In this document: in pieces, positions 54,748 to 63,380 of the stretch
How positions within the stretch are numbered: position 1 is the stretch's first letter
How the letters are laid out: each line of letters opens with the position of its first letter
DNA from: Terribium retamae
GTDB taxonomy: Bacteria > Pseudomonadota > Alphaproteobacteria > Rhizobiales > Rhizobiaceae
Assembly (NCBI RefSeq): GCF_022347545.1
Contig: NZ_JAKREW010000004.1
Location: 124,001 to 188,000 of the forward strand
Length of the DNA: 64,000 nucleotides
Direction of reading: 5' to 3'
Program-made: the position numbers and the translations under genes
Notes under the pieces: generated by a model
What the model saw: only the letters and a program-made list of their open reading frames with translations
Told to the model about the DNA's origin: nothing
Databases searched by the model: none

Positions 54748-55906
54748 AGGCCTGCACTCCTGCACGCTTGAACCTTCCGTGCGCAACCGACCAGAACCAC
54801 CACAAGATCGGCAGCGTAATTGCGGTCATGGCAACAGGGCGGAACCAGAGACGCAGCGCCTCCTGAAGATCGGAGTTGATGCCGCTCAAACCTGTGACGA
54901 ACAAGGCAATAGCGGCGACGCTGCGCAGAAGGCCGCCGTCTTCATTGTCCCAGATGGCTGCCAGGGCAGCACCGGCGGGCATCGCGAGCACGGCGAAGGT
55001 GTTGTATTCCACGCGCGGGTTGAGCAGGCACATATAGAACGCCGCGGTCAGGAAGATGGCGAGGCCGGCGAACCGGCGATCGAGATTGCGATCATACCAC
55101 AACACCAAAAGGAGCGTCGGCAATGCGACGACGATTCGAACCAAGGTCGCTGCCTGGGTGGAGATCGGCATGCCGAGCGCGGTAAAGGGAGCCGTGAAGT
55201 CAGCCGTATCGAAAGCTGTCGATTTGTCGAGTGACATCGATGTCATCAGCATCGCGAAGTCACGGTATAGCTGGTTGACATAGTCGACCGGTGCGAAAGC
55301 GTAGGGGAGCGCAAGCACGAAAAACAGCACCAGGACAAGAACGGGGATCAGCCGTAACCGCAACGCGCCTACCAGCAGAAAAACGATGATCGCAGTCGGC
55401 TTGGCAACCACCGCCAACGTCGCCCACAAAAAGGTTTCAGCGCGCCGGCCTTCCAAGGCCGACAGCACCAGCAGCCAGCAGGCTCCGGTCAGAAGGATGG
55501 TCGCTTGACCGTTGCGAAGGGCACCGGCCGTGATCGGCACAGCCAGAAACAATGCATAGGAGAACATCCATAGGCGGTTTTCGGGATTGATTATCCGCAC
55601 CTGCCGCCAAACAGCATAGGTCAGCACAGCGAAATTCAGGATGCGCCACAGACTATCACCGATCACAGGGCCAAGCTTCATGAACGGCACGTAGAGCACG
55701 GCGAAGGCTGGCGAATAGAGATAACCCATGGCGATGTTGAGATCGTATAATTGCCTGCCGGACAGGAACATTTCGCTGGCCGTACGATAGCTGGGCATGA
55801 CTGACCGATGGTCGGGCGTCATGCTGGCCATGATGAGGATCGCGGCAAAACCGCCGACCCACAAAGCGAGACCGCCCCAGTCCCAAGAATGCCTGACTTT
55901 AGCCAT
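54740..55906 (-). CDS. GT87/DUF2029-like membrane glycosyltransferase (GT-C fold)
   Basis: A 388-residue polytopic membrane protein with about ten hydrophobic helices. The periplasmic first loop contains the acidic region MTPDHRSVMPSYRTASEMFLSGR quoted in part and the sequence YSPAFAVLYVPFMKL typical of DUF2029/GT87, polyprenyl-phosphate-sugar dependent transferases. In this operon it would use the sugar carrier made by GT2 and moved by GtrA to modify an outer target such as lipid A or another glycolipid. It is the first gene of the operon. Confidence 0.82.
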   Translation of the reverse strand: MAKVRHSWDWGGLALWVGGFAAILIMASMTPDHRSVMPSYRTASEMFLSGRQLYDLNIAMGYLYSPAFAVLYVPFMKLGPVIGDSLWRILNFAVLTYAVWRQVRIINPENRLWMFSYALFLAVPITAGALRNGQATILLTGACWLLVLSALEGRRAETFLWATLAVVAKPTAIIVFLLVGALRLRLIPVLVLVLFFVLALPYAFAPVDYVNQLYRDFAMLMTSMSLDKSTAFDTADFTAPFTALGMPISTQAATLVRIVVALPTLLLVLWYDRNLDRRFAGLAIFLTAAFYMCLLNPRVEYNTFAVLAMPAGAALAAIWDNEDGGLLRSVAAIALFVTGLSGINSDLQEALRLWFRPVAMTAITLPILWWFWSVAHGRFKRAGVQAYA

Positions 55907-56065
55907 TTCCCAACATGCCCCGCTCGTGGCTAAGAATACGAAGCCACCTTTCCCGGCGCGGGCATATCATGGCGAGGGTTGCTCGGTACACCCCACCACC
56001 AGCATCCAGCGGCGACGCGTTTTCGGCTGGCTGTCTATGCAGTCAACATTGCCGCAGGATTGCGT

Positions 56066-57103
56066 TCAAGGCCGGAGGAAGACCTTGCCGTTGGGCTTCG
56101 CAAGTTCGGCGGGAACGCGCTCCATCGCCTCGGCCAGCGGCACTACGGCGGTTACGTCGGTCGCCCAGCGTCCATCGGAAAAGCGGCGCTGCACCTCCAG
56201 CGCCGCCGGGCCGCGACGATCCTTGTGCCGGCGCATCCAGTCGGTCAGCCAGAAACCTTCCACCTGTTTCTGCTGGAAGATCAACTGGCCCGGCTCCCGG
56301 ATCAACGTGTCGGACGGATCGAGCCTGCCATAGATGATCCAGCGCGAACGCTTCGGCATCGCATCGAACACCAGCGAGGCGAGCGGACCGGTGACGGCAT
56401 CGAGGAAGATGCGCGGCTGCTCCGCCTTCATCACCTCGCGCAGTGTCCTTGCGAAATCCGGCGCCTTTTCGTTGAGCACATGCGCCGCTCCCAACTCCTT
56501 CAGCGGCGCGATCTGATCATCGCGGCGAACGGTCACGATCGGATGGTAACCGTCCTCCTTCGCGAGCCCGATGATGAGCTTGCAGAGCTGGCTGGCGCCG
56601 GCGGTCATGACGAAAGCCTTGTGCCCTTCATCCTTGACGATCCCGTACATGGCGATGGCGGTCAGCGGATTGACGATCATTGCCGCCGCATCCTCGTCGC
56701 GGACGCTATCGATCAATGGGATGCAGGCAAGCGCCTCCGCCAGCGCATAGTCGGCCCAGGCGCCCCAGTTGGTGAGACCGGTGGCAAAAGCGATCCGCTT
56801 GCCAATCAGGCTTTGCGCATAGCTGTCCTCGCCAGCTGCGACCACGGTGCCGACGCCTTCGAAGCCGGCAGGTTGCCCCTGCACACGCGGCTGGCCGTAA
56901 AGCCCCTTCACGAACATGACGTCGGAAGGGTTGATGGAAGCCAGGTTCACCTTGATGAGAACCTGCGTTGCGCTTGGCACCGGCACGCCGATGGTGCCGA
57001 AGCGCACGTAGGGCTCCATCGCTTCCAGCACACTGCCGCCCGGCTCGCGCGCATAGCCGTCGCCGACCAGGAGAAGTGCCTGCATTTCGGAGGGAATGGT
57101 CAT
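56066..57103 (-). CDS. Zinc-binding-dehydrogenase-like (quinone oxidoreductase/enoyl reductase family) protein
   Basis: A 345-residue MDR-superfamily protein: FEGVGTVVAAGED, MTAGASQLCKLIIGLAKEDGY (quoted in part; replaces the usual GxGxxG with AGASQL) and DAVTGPLASLVFDAMPKRSRWI (in part). No zinc ligands are visible, so it is of the quinone reductase/enoyl reductase class and likely NADPH-dependent. It lies 18 bp after the next NAD(P)H oxidoreductase gene and may be co-transcribed. Substrate not evident. Confidence 0.83.
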   Translation of the reverse strand: MTIPSEMQALLLVGDGYAREPGGSVLEAMEPYVRFGTIGVPVPSATQVLIKVNLASINPSDVMFVKGLYGQPRVQGQPAGFEGVGTVVAAGEDSYAQSLIGKRIAFATGLTNWGAWADYALAEALACIPLIDSVRDEDAAAMIVNPLTAIAMYGIVKDEGHKAFVMTAGASQLCKLIIGLAKEDGYHPIVTVRRDDQIAPLKELGAAHVLNEKAPDFARTLREVMKAEQPRIFLDAVTGPLASLVFDAMPKRSRWIIYGRLDPSDTLIREPGQLIFQQKQVEGFWLTDWMRRHKDRRGPAALEVQRRFSDGRWATDVTAVVPLAEAMERVPAELAKPNGKVFLRP

Positions 57104-57121
57104 GGCTGCATCCCTTGCATG

Positions 57122-58090
57122 TTACGGTTTGAGGATCAGCTTGCCGGAGGCGCCACGCCCCAGCACGCGTTGCAGGACATTGGCCGCATCGGCCAAAGGA
57201 TAGACGCCTTCGATCACAGGCTTGACCTTACCCTCGAGATACCAGCCGACCAGTTCGCGCATGTTGTCGGCATAGGCTTGCGGTTCCTTGACGGTGAAGT
57301 CACCCCAATAGACGCCTACGACCGAGAACCCTTTCACCAGCGTCAGGTTGACGGCCAGCTTGGGGATACTGCCGGAGGCAAAACCGATGACCAGCAGCCG
57401 CCCGTTCCAGCCCATGGCGCGCGCCAGCGCTTCGAACGCATCGCCGCCAACCGGATCGAAGCCGACATCGACACCCTTGCCCCCGGTGATTTCCTTGAGG
57501 GCGTCCTTCAGATTGTCGTAACCGATCGCGATGTCGGCTCCCGCCTCCACGGCGATGCGCTGCTTCTCAGGCGTGGACGCCACCGCGATGACCTTGGCAC
57601 CCATTGCCTTGCCGATCTGCACGGCGGCGATGCCGGTGGCGCCTGCTGCACCCAGCACACACAGCGTCTCGCCTGCCTTTAGTTGGCCGCGCTGCTTCAG
57701 AGCATGATGAGACGTACCATAGCCGCACACCAGTGCGCAGGCATCCGCCGCGCTCATCCGATCGGGCAGCTTCATCGTCATGGCTTCGGAGACAGCCACT
57801 TTTTCGGCATAACCTCCAATTACGGTGAGTGCAGCCACCCTGTCCCCAACCGTCAGACCGGTTACCTTCGCTCCGACAGCGGCAACTCGACCGGCCACCT
57901 CCATGCCCGGCACGAAAGGCGCCGGCGGCTTCATCTGATAAAGCCCCTGGACAAGCAGCCCGTCAGGATAGTTGACGCCGATGGCCTCGGCCTCGATGAC
58001 CACCGCATCGCCCTTCGCCTCGGGCTCCGGCCAATCGCCGTAGACGAGTTGATCGAGCGGCGCGAAGGCTCGGGCAATGATGGCTTTCAT
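57122..58090 (-). CDS. NADPH:quinone oxidoreductase-like MDR protein
   Basis: A 322-residue MDR protein with VPGMEVAGRVAAVG and cofactor motif VLGAAGATGIAAVQIGKAMGAK (quoted in part), the common QOR pattern without zinc ligands. Reduces quinones or alpha,beta-unsaturated acyl substrates using NADPH. It lies between the acyl-CoA dehydrogenase gene and the second MDR gene on the same strand, so the group may handle acyl-CoA-type intermediates. Confidence 0.9.
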   Translation of the reverse strand: MKAIIARAFAPLDQLVYGDWPEPEAKGDAVVIEAEAIGVNYPDGLLVQGLYQMKPPAPFVPGMEVAGRVAAVGAKVTGLTVGDRVAALTVIGGYAEKVAVSEAMTMKLPDRMSAADACALVCGYGTSHHALKQRGQLKAGETLCVLGAAGATGIAAVQIGKAMGAKVIAVASTPEKQRIAVEAGADIAIGYDNLKDALKEITGGKGVDVGFDPVGGDAFEALARAMGWNGRLLVIGFASGSIPKLAVNLTLVKGFSVVGVYWGDFTVKEPQAYADNMRELVGWYLEGKVKPVIEGVYPLADAANVLQRVLGRGASGKLILKP

Positions 58091-58129
58091 GCTCTCCTCC
58101 AGACCGCGCTTTATACTCCGAACGAGAGC

Positions 58130-59371
58130 CTAAAGCTTTTCCTGCGTGTATTTTTTGAGTTCTTCTCGCGCGATCTGGCGGCGGTGCACGGCATCGGGGC
58201 CATCGGCCAGCCGCAGTGTGCGGAGATGCGTCCATGCCCGCGCCAAGGGCGTGTCCTGGCTGATGCCTTGCGCGCCATGCATCTGCACGGCTTCATCGAC
58301 CACCTTCAGCGCTACGCGCGGCGCAATCACCTTGATCTGGCTGATCCAGGGCGCTGCGGCACGTGCGTCGCCCTGGTCGATCATCCAGGCAGCCTTCAGG
58401 CAAAGCAGCCTGGCCATTTCGATCTCCATGCGGCACTCGGCGATGATGTCGAAATTGGCGCCGAGCCTGGCAAGCGGCTGACCGAATGCCTCGCGCCGCA
58501 TCGATCGTCTGGACAGAAGCTCCAGCGCCATTTCGGCCTGCCCGATGGCGCGCATGCAGTGATGGATGCGGCCTGGCCCGAGCCGCCCTTGAGCAATCTC
58601 GAAGCCCCTGCCCTCGCCGAGGATCATGTTGGCGGCGGGCACCCTCACATTTTCGAAACGCAGATGCATGTGACCATGCGGAGCGTCATCGTCGCCATAG
58701 ACCTGCATGGCGCGCAGTTTGGTTATGCCCCTGCTGTCGGCAGGCACCAGGACCATCGAATGCCGCCTGTGCTTGGGGTCGCTCTCGGCGCCGGTCTTCA
58801 CCATGACGATGTAGATGGCGCAGCGTGGATCGCCGGCACCGGATGCCCACCATTTCTCGCCGTTCAGCACATAGCCGTCGCCATCGCGCTCGCAACGCAT
58901 GGAGATATTTGTGGCATCGGAGGACGCCACATCCGGTTCTGTCATCAGATAGGCTGAGCGAATCTTGCCGCCCAGCAACGGTTCCAGCCACGCTTTCTTG
59001 TGCTCGGCTGAACCGTAGCGCTCCAGCACCTCCATATTGCCGGTATCGGGCGCCGAGCAATTGAAGGTTTCGGCGCCGAGATGCGCCTTGCCCATCTCTT
59101 CGGCGAGATAGGCATATTCAACCGTCGTGAGCCCATAGCCGCGTTCGGAACCGGTCAGCCAGAAATTCCACAGGCCACGTTGCCGCGCCGTGCCTTTCAG
59201 GCTTTCAAGGATCTCGGTCTGGCGCTGCGTATAGACCCATCGATCGCCTGTTTTGCCGACCTCGGCCAGGAATTCCCCGTCCAGTGGCATCACCTCGTTG
59301 CGCACCATCGCAGCGACCTGGGCATGGATCGGCTTCAGCCGCTCCGTCATGCCGAGATTCATGTCAGCCAT
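58130..59371 (-). CDS. Acyl-CoA dehydrogenase (ACAD10/11-like)
   Basis: A 413-residue acyl-CoA dehydrogenase. MTEPDVASSDATNISMRCERDG, the FAD/substrate segment GEKWWASGAGDPRCAIYIVM and the C-terminal QMHGAQGISQDTPLARAWTHLR (each quoted in part) are typical of the long-chain ACAD10/11 group that goes with the aminoglycoside-phosphotransferase-like partner found at 61456-62490. The ATG at 59371 overlaps the TetR stop by eight bases. It introduces the C2-C3 double bond in an acyl-CoA. Confidence 0.92.
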   Translation of the reverse strand: MADMNLGMTERLKPIHAQVAAMVRNEVMPLDGEFLAEVGKTGDRWVYTQRQTEILESLKGTARQRGLWNFWLTGSERGYGLTTVEYAYLAEEMGKAHLGAETFNCSAPDTGNMEVLERYGSAEHKKAWLEPLLGGKIRSAYLMTEPDVASSDATNISMRCERDGDGYVLNGEKWWASGAGDPRCAIYIVMVKTGAESDPKHRRHSMVLVPADSRGITKLRAMQVYGDDDAPHGHMHLRFENVRVPAANMILGEGRGFEIAQGRLGPGRIHHCMRAIGQAEMALELLSRRSMRREAFGQPLARLGANFDIIAECRMEIEMARLLCLKAAWMIDQGDARAAAPWISQIKVIAPRVALKVVDEAVQMHGAQGISQDTPLARAWTHLRTLRLADGPDAVHRRQIAREELKKYTQEKL

Positions 59372-60041
59372 TGCAGGCTCCTTCCCTGACGCCCAACCCG
59401 CGGGCGGTGAAATCGACAACCTGCGCCACGATCACTTCGATGTCGCGTTCGTTCTCGCCGGGACGCGGCGTGTACCAGAAGAGTGGCGAATTCAGCGAGA
59501 CAAACATCAGCTGTTCGGTGACGCGAGGGTCCTCGAAGCGCATGTCGCCGGCCTCGCGCGCGGCCACGATCACCTGCCGGAAGATCGCACCATAATCATT
59601 GCGATACTGCATCAGCCGCGCGAACTCTTCACGCTGTTCCGGCGTGGTGGCGCCACGCAGGTAGAGTTCGACGCCTTCCCAGACGACGCGCTGGTAGGGT
59701 CTGGTCACGATCATCTGACGCGTATGGACCATCGCCATGCGCCGCCAACGCGCAACCGCCGTTCCCGCAGCATCGCGCACTGGCCTGATCGCGGCGTAGT
59801 TCATCTCCATGCCCGCGCGGAAGACGTCCGCGAAGAGATCACCCTTCGAAGGGTAGTGATGGTAGATGCGACCTTTGGTCGATCCGAGGCTGCGCGCGAC
59901 ATCATCGATGGAACTCGCCGCATAACCCTTGGCCATGAAACAGGCGGCAGCGGCGTCGAGGATCGTGGCGCGGGAACTGTCGGAAGCGCCGACCGATCTG
60001 ATCTCCTCTTCCCGCTCCGTCAGATGCGGTCTCGCTGCCAT
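59364..60041 (-). CDS. TetR-family repressor
   Basis: A 225-residue regulator with an N-terminal TetR helix-turn-helix (AAACFMAKGYAASSIDDVARSLGSTKGRIYHHYPSKGDLF quoted in part as SSIDDVARSLGSTKGRIYHHY) and a helical ligand-binding C-terminal part. It is divergent from the SDR/MaoC/phosphotransferase operon, and the intergenic region contains a perfect palindrome (60080-60101). Likely represses both directions until an acyl-CoA binds, as in PaaR/FadR-type TetR members. Confidence 0.92.
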   Translation of the reverse strand: MAARPHLTEREEEIRSVGASDSSRATILDAAAACFMAKGYAASSIDDVARSLGSTKGRIYHHYPSKGDLFADVFRAGMEMNYAAIRPVRDAAGTAVARWRRMAMVHTRQMIVTRPYQRVVWEGVELYLRGATTPEQREEFARLMQYRNDYGAIFRQVIVAAREAGDMRFEDPRVTEQLMFVSLNSPLFWYTPRPGENERDIEVIVAQVVDFTARGLGVREGACNG

Positions 60042-60079
60042 GGCCCCTCGATTTTGCCGGCTTTACAAGGATTAAAGTT

Positions 60080-60101
60080 CAACATACTACTCGGTATGTT
60101 G
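60080..60101. promoter_or_regulatory. TetR operator: CAACATAC-N6-GTATGTTG
   Basis: A perfect 8-bp inverted repeat with a 6-bp spacer (TACTCG) in the 99-bp interval between the divergent TetR and SDR genes. Symmetric sites of about 20 bp in this position are typical for autoregulating TetR proteins. It would allow coordinated repression of the acyl-CoA dehydrogenase side and the SDR/MaoC side. Confidence 0.8.
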
Positions 60102-60140
60102 TCAATCCGAACGTCGAAGCCGGAGGCAATAGGAGGAGTG

Positions 60141-60956
60141 ATGACCTATCTCGACGAGCTGTTCTCGGTAACTGGCAAGACAGCGCTGGTGACAGGCGCC
60201 GCGACCGGCATCGGCCGCATGGCCGCAACGGCGCTGGTGCTCGGTGGGGCCACCGTCATGATTGCCTCACGCAAGGGCGAGGATTGCGCCAAGGTCGCGG
60301 ACGAATTGAATGCTCTCGGCGCGCCCGGTCGCGCTGAAGGCTTCGCAGGAGACGTCTCCTCCGAAGCCGGTATCGCCGCACTGGTCGATACCGTGAAGGC
60401 ACGAACCGAGCGGCTTCACATCCTGATCAACAACGCAGGCATTTCCTGGGGCGCGCCGTTGGAGAGTTTTCCCTACCACGCCTGGGCCAAGGTGTTCGGT
60501 GTCAATGTCACTGCCGTTTTCCATCTGACCCGCGAATTGCTGCCGCTGCTGGAGAAGGCGGCCACCGATGCCGATCCTGCGCGCGTCATCAATCTTGGTT
60601 CGGTAATGGGTACGCAGCCGCTGGCCGACGATGCCTATTCCTACACCGCCTCCAAGGCCGCCGTTCATCATCTCACCCGCACGCTTGCCATAGAGCTCGC
60701 CGCCCGGCGCATCACGGTCAATGCCTTCGCTCCCGGACCTTTTCAGAGCCGCATGACGGCATTCGCTACCGGCACGGAAGAACAGGCCAGACATGTCGGC
60801 GGCCATGTTCCCATCGGGCGCATCGGGCAACCGGATGACATTGGCGGCGCCACGCTCTATTTGTGCAGCCGGGCTGGCAGCTATGTCACCGGCGCAATCC
60901 TGCCGATCGATGGCGGACAATCGGTGCAGCACGGCCTGACCCTGTTCAAGGAATGA
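60141..60956 (+). CDS. Short-chain dehydrogenase
   Basis: A 271-residue SDR with TGAATGIG, NNAG and the active-site YTASK preceded by the S of NLGSVMG. The ATG at 60141 has AGGAGG a few bases upstream; the frame is open further left but unrelated. It is the first gene of an operon (SDR, MaoC, phosphotransferase, SDR) facing away from TetR. It resembles hydroxyacyl-CoA or ketoacyl dehydrogenases; the exact substrate is unknown. Confidence 0.92.
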   Translation: MTYLDELFSVTGKTALVTGAATGIGRMAATALVLGGATVMIASRKGEDCAKVADELNALGAPGRAEGFAGDVSSEAGIAALVDTVKARTERLHILINNAGISWGAPLESFPYHAWAKVFGVNVTAVFHLTRELLPLLEKAATDADPARVINLGSVMGTQPLADDAYSYTASKAAVHHLTRTLAIELAARRITVNAFAPGPFQSRMTAFATGTEEQARHVGGHVPIGRIGQPDDIGGATLYLCSRAGSYVTGAILPIDGGQSVQHGLTLFKE

Positions 60957-61459
60957 AGGCCTGGCGCCAGGAGATGCCCGTGCAACCCATCAGTCTCGAA
61001 ACATTGCTCGCCAATGTCGGCAAGGAAGTCGGCCTCTCGCCTTGGCGGGTTGTGACGCAAACGATGATCGACCAATTCGCCGACGCGACCGACGATCATC
61101 AATTCATCCACTGCGATCCGGAACGCGCCGCTGCGGAAGCCCCCTTTGGCGGCACGATCGCACATGGTTTCCTCACCTTGTCATTGCTGTCGGCCATGAC
61201 TTTCGAGACGCTTCCCCCACTCGCGAAAGGCAAGATGGGCGTCAACCACGGTTTTGACGAAGTCCGGTTCCTGGCGCCGGTCAAGACCGGTGCCCGCATC
61301 CGCACCCGTTTCGTGTTGGCCGACGTGAAGGCGCGGCCATCCGGCTGGGTGCAGACTTCGCACGACGTGACCATCGAGATCGAAGGGTCGCTGAAACCGG
61401 CGCTCACCGCGCGCTGGCTGACGCTGACCTTCGTGGAGCCTGAAACGCAGGACGCATGA
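60953..61459 (+). CDS. MaoC-family enoyl-CoA hydratase
   Basis: A 168-residue hotdog-fold protein. DATDDHQFIHCDPERAAAE is the R-hydratase active-site motif (Asp and His) and FGGTIAHGFLTLSLLS follows. It hydrates enoyl-CoA made by the acyl-CoA dehydrogenase. The ATG at 60953 overlaps the SDR stop as ATGA; one at 60974 (MPVQPISLETL) is an alternative. The C-terminal end overlaps the phosphotransferase start, confirming tight operon packing. Confidence 0.92.
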   Translation: MKAWRQEMPVQPISLETLLANVGKEVGLSPWRVVTQTMIDQFADATDDHQFIHCDPERAAAEAPFGGTIAHGFLTLSLLSAMTFETLPPLAKGKMGVNHGFDEVRFLAPVKTGARIRTRFVLADVKARPSGWVQTSHDVTIEIEGSLKPALTARWLTLTFVEPETQDA

Positions 61460-62490
61460 CCGATCCGAACACGCTCGATCCTACGCTGCTTGCCCCATAT
61501 CTGGAGCGGGAAATCGACGGCTTTTCAGGCTTGCAATCGATCGAGAAGTTCAAGTCGGGCCAATCAAACCCAACCTATCTGCTGACCGCGAAAAGCGGTC
61601 GTTACGTACTGCGCGCCAAGCCGCCGGGCCAATTGCTGAAATCGGCGCACCAGGTCGACCGCGAATTCCACGTCATGCGGGCACTGGCTGAGACCGACGT
61701 GCCGGTGCCCCGCATGCTGCATCTGGCTGACGAGGACTCGCCGATAGGGCGCATGTTCTATGTCATGTCCTTCGTCGAAGGCCGGATCTTCTGGGACCCT
61801 GCCTTGCCGGAATTGTCCGTTAAGGAAGAACGCGCCGCCATCTACGACGCGATGAACGCCACACTGGCGGCGCTCCATGACGTTGATATCGATGCGGTCG
61901 GTCTCGCCGATTACGGCAAGCCCGGCAGCTATTTCGAACGCCAGCTCGGGCGCTGGACCAGCCAGTATCGTGCCTCCGAAACCGAGCCCAGTGCTGAGAT
62001 GGAGACGCTGATTGCCTGGCTGGAAGGAAACAGGCCCACGGACGATGGGCGACTTGCCCTGGTGCATGGCGATTACCGGCTGGACAACATGATGTTCGCT
62101 CCTGACCGTCCCGATGTCATTGCCGTGCTCGACTGGGAACTGTCGACGCTTGGCCATCCCTTCGCCGACATCGCCTACCAATGCATGCAATGGCGCCTGC
62201 CGCATCAATCCGGTTTCAAAGGGCTGGGCGGCGTCGATCGTGCGACGATCGGCTTACCGTCGGAAGAGGACTATGTCGCCGCTTACTGCCGCCGCCGAAA
62301 CCTGCCCGGCATCGACAATTGGACCTTCCTGCTTGCATTTTCCTTCTTCCGGCTCGCGGCGATTTGCCAAGGCGTCTACAAGCGCGCTCTCGACGGCAAC
62401 GCTTCCAACCCCGCCAGGGCGAAGGTCTATGCCGACGCCGTCAAGCTGCTGACGCATCTTGCCGTGCAACTGATCGAAAAGGGAAGATGA
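61456..62490 (+). CDS. APH-like phosphotransferase (ACAD10/11-associated kinase)
   Basis: A 344-residue protein of the aminoglycoside phosphotransferase fold: SGQSNPTYLLTAKSGRYVLRAKPPG (quoted in part), catalytic LVHGDYRLDNMMF and metal-binding VLDWELSTLGHPFADIAY. Such kinases are fused or adjacent to ACAD10/11-type dehydrogenases and phosphorylate 4-hydroxyacyl-CoAs in a route for their breakdown. ATGA overlap with the MaoC gene. With ACAD at 58130 it fits a 4-hydroxy acid catabolic unit. Confidence 0.9.
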   Translation: MTDPNTLDPTLLAPYLEREIDGFSGLQSIEKFKSGQSNPTYLLTAKSGRYVLRAKPPGQLLKSAHQVDREFHVMRALAETDVPVPRMLHLADEDSPIGRMFYVMSFVEGRIFWDPALPELSVKEERAAIYDAMNATLAALHDVDIDAVGLADYGKPGSYFERQLGRWTSQYRASETEPSAEMETLIAWLEGNRPTDDGRLALVHGDYRLDNMMFAPDRPDVIAVLDWELSTLGHPFADIAYQCMQWRLPHQSGFKGLGGVDRATIGLPSEEDYVAAYCRRRNLPGIDNWTFLLAFSFFRLAAICQGVYKRALDGNASNPARAKVYADAVKLLTHLAVQLIEKGR

Positions 62491-62492
62491 CC

Positions 62493-63269
62493 ATGGGTCG
62501 TTTCGATGGGGCAACGGTGCTCATCACGGGTGCCACCGGCGGTCTCGGCCAAGGTGCGGCCAAGGGTTTCGCCGCAGAAGGCGCTCGGCTGATCCTCTCG
62601 GACATCGATGATGTCGCGCTGGCACATTTCGCCGCGACGCTAGACGTCGAAACGGCGGTCCTGGCCGGTAACATAGCCGACGAAGCACTGTCGGACGCTT
62701 TGGTGAAACTCGCTGTCGATCGGTTCGGCCGGCTCGATGTCGCCGTCAACAATGCCGGCATCGCCCAGAGTTTCGTGCGCCTGCCGCAAGTTGCTTCGGA
62801 CGAGGCACGCCGCATCTTCGAAATCGACTTGCTCGGCGTTTTCTATGCGATGAAACACCAGATTCCGCAGATGGAACGACAATTCAAGGCGAACGGCAAA
62901 GGTGGCGTCATCGTCAACATCGCTTCCGTGGCAGGGCTGGTGGGCGCGCCGAAGCTGTCGGTTTACGCCGCAGCAAAGCACGGCGTTATCGGCCTTACCA
63001 AATCGGCAGCGGCCGAATATGCCACCAAGGGCGTGCGCGTGAACGCCATTTGTCCGGCGCATACACGCACGAAGATGGTCGATGACTTCGTCAAACTATC
63101 AGGGGCACCGGAGGCTCTGGCGCTGTCGGAACTTGCGCGCGGGGTGCCGATGAAGCGGGTCGGCGAGGTGCCGGAGATCGTCGAGGCGATGCTTTTTGCT
63201 GCAGACCCGAAAAACACTTTCATGACAGGTCACTCGCTTGCCGTGGACGGTGGTATTGGAGCGATCTGA
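62493..63269 (+). CDS. Short-chain dehydrogenase
   Basis: A 258-residue SDR with TGATGGLG, NNAG and the active-site YAAAKHG (preceded by S in NIASVAG). I chose ATG at 62493 with GGGAAG six bases upstream; an ATG at 62487 overlapping the kinase stop (ATGA) is also possible. Last gene of the operon before a new TetR gene. Substrate not evident. Confidence 0.9.
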   Translation: MGRFDGATVLITGATGGLGQGAAKGFAAEGARLILSDIDDVALAHFAATLDVETAVLAGNIADEALSDALVKLAVDRFGRLDVAVNNAGIAQSFVRLPQVASDEARRIFEIDLLGVFYAMKHQIPQMERQFKANGKGGVIVNIASVAGLVGAPKLSVYAAAKHGVIGLTKSAAAEYATKGVRVNAICPAHTRTKMVDDFVKLSGAPEALALSELARGVPMKRVGEVPEIVEAMLFAADPKNTFMTGHSLAVDGGIGAI

Positions 63270-63380
63270 GTAAGGTCCTGGAAGGCAATTTCCCTAACGA
63301 TATCTTGCGGATGGCTGCACTGAGTATATACTGTCCGTGAGTGGGAATGGGAGCAAAACAAAAAAAGAAAGGCAACAAGA

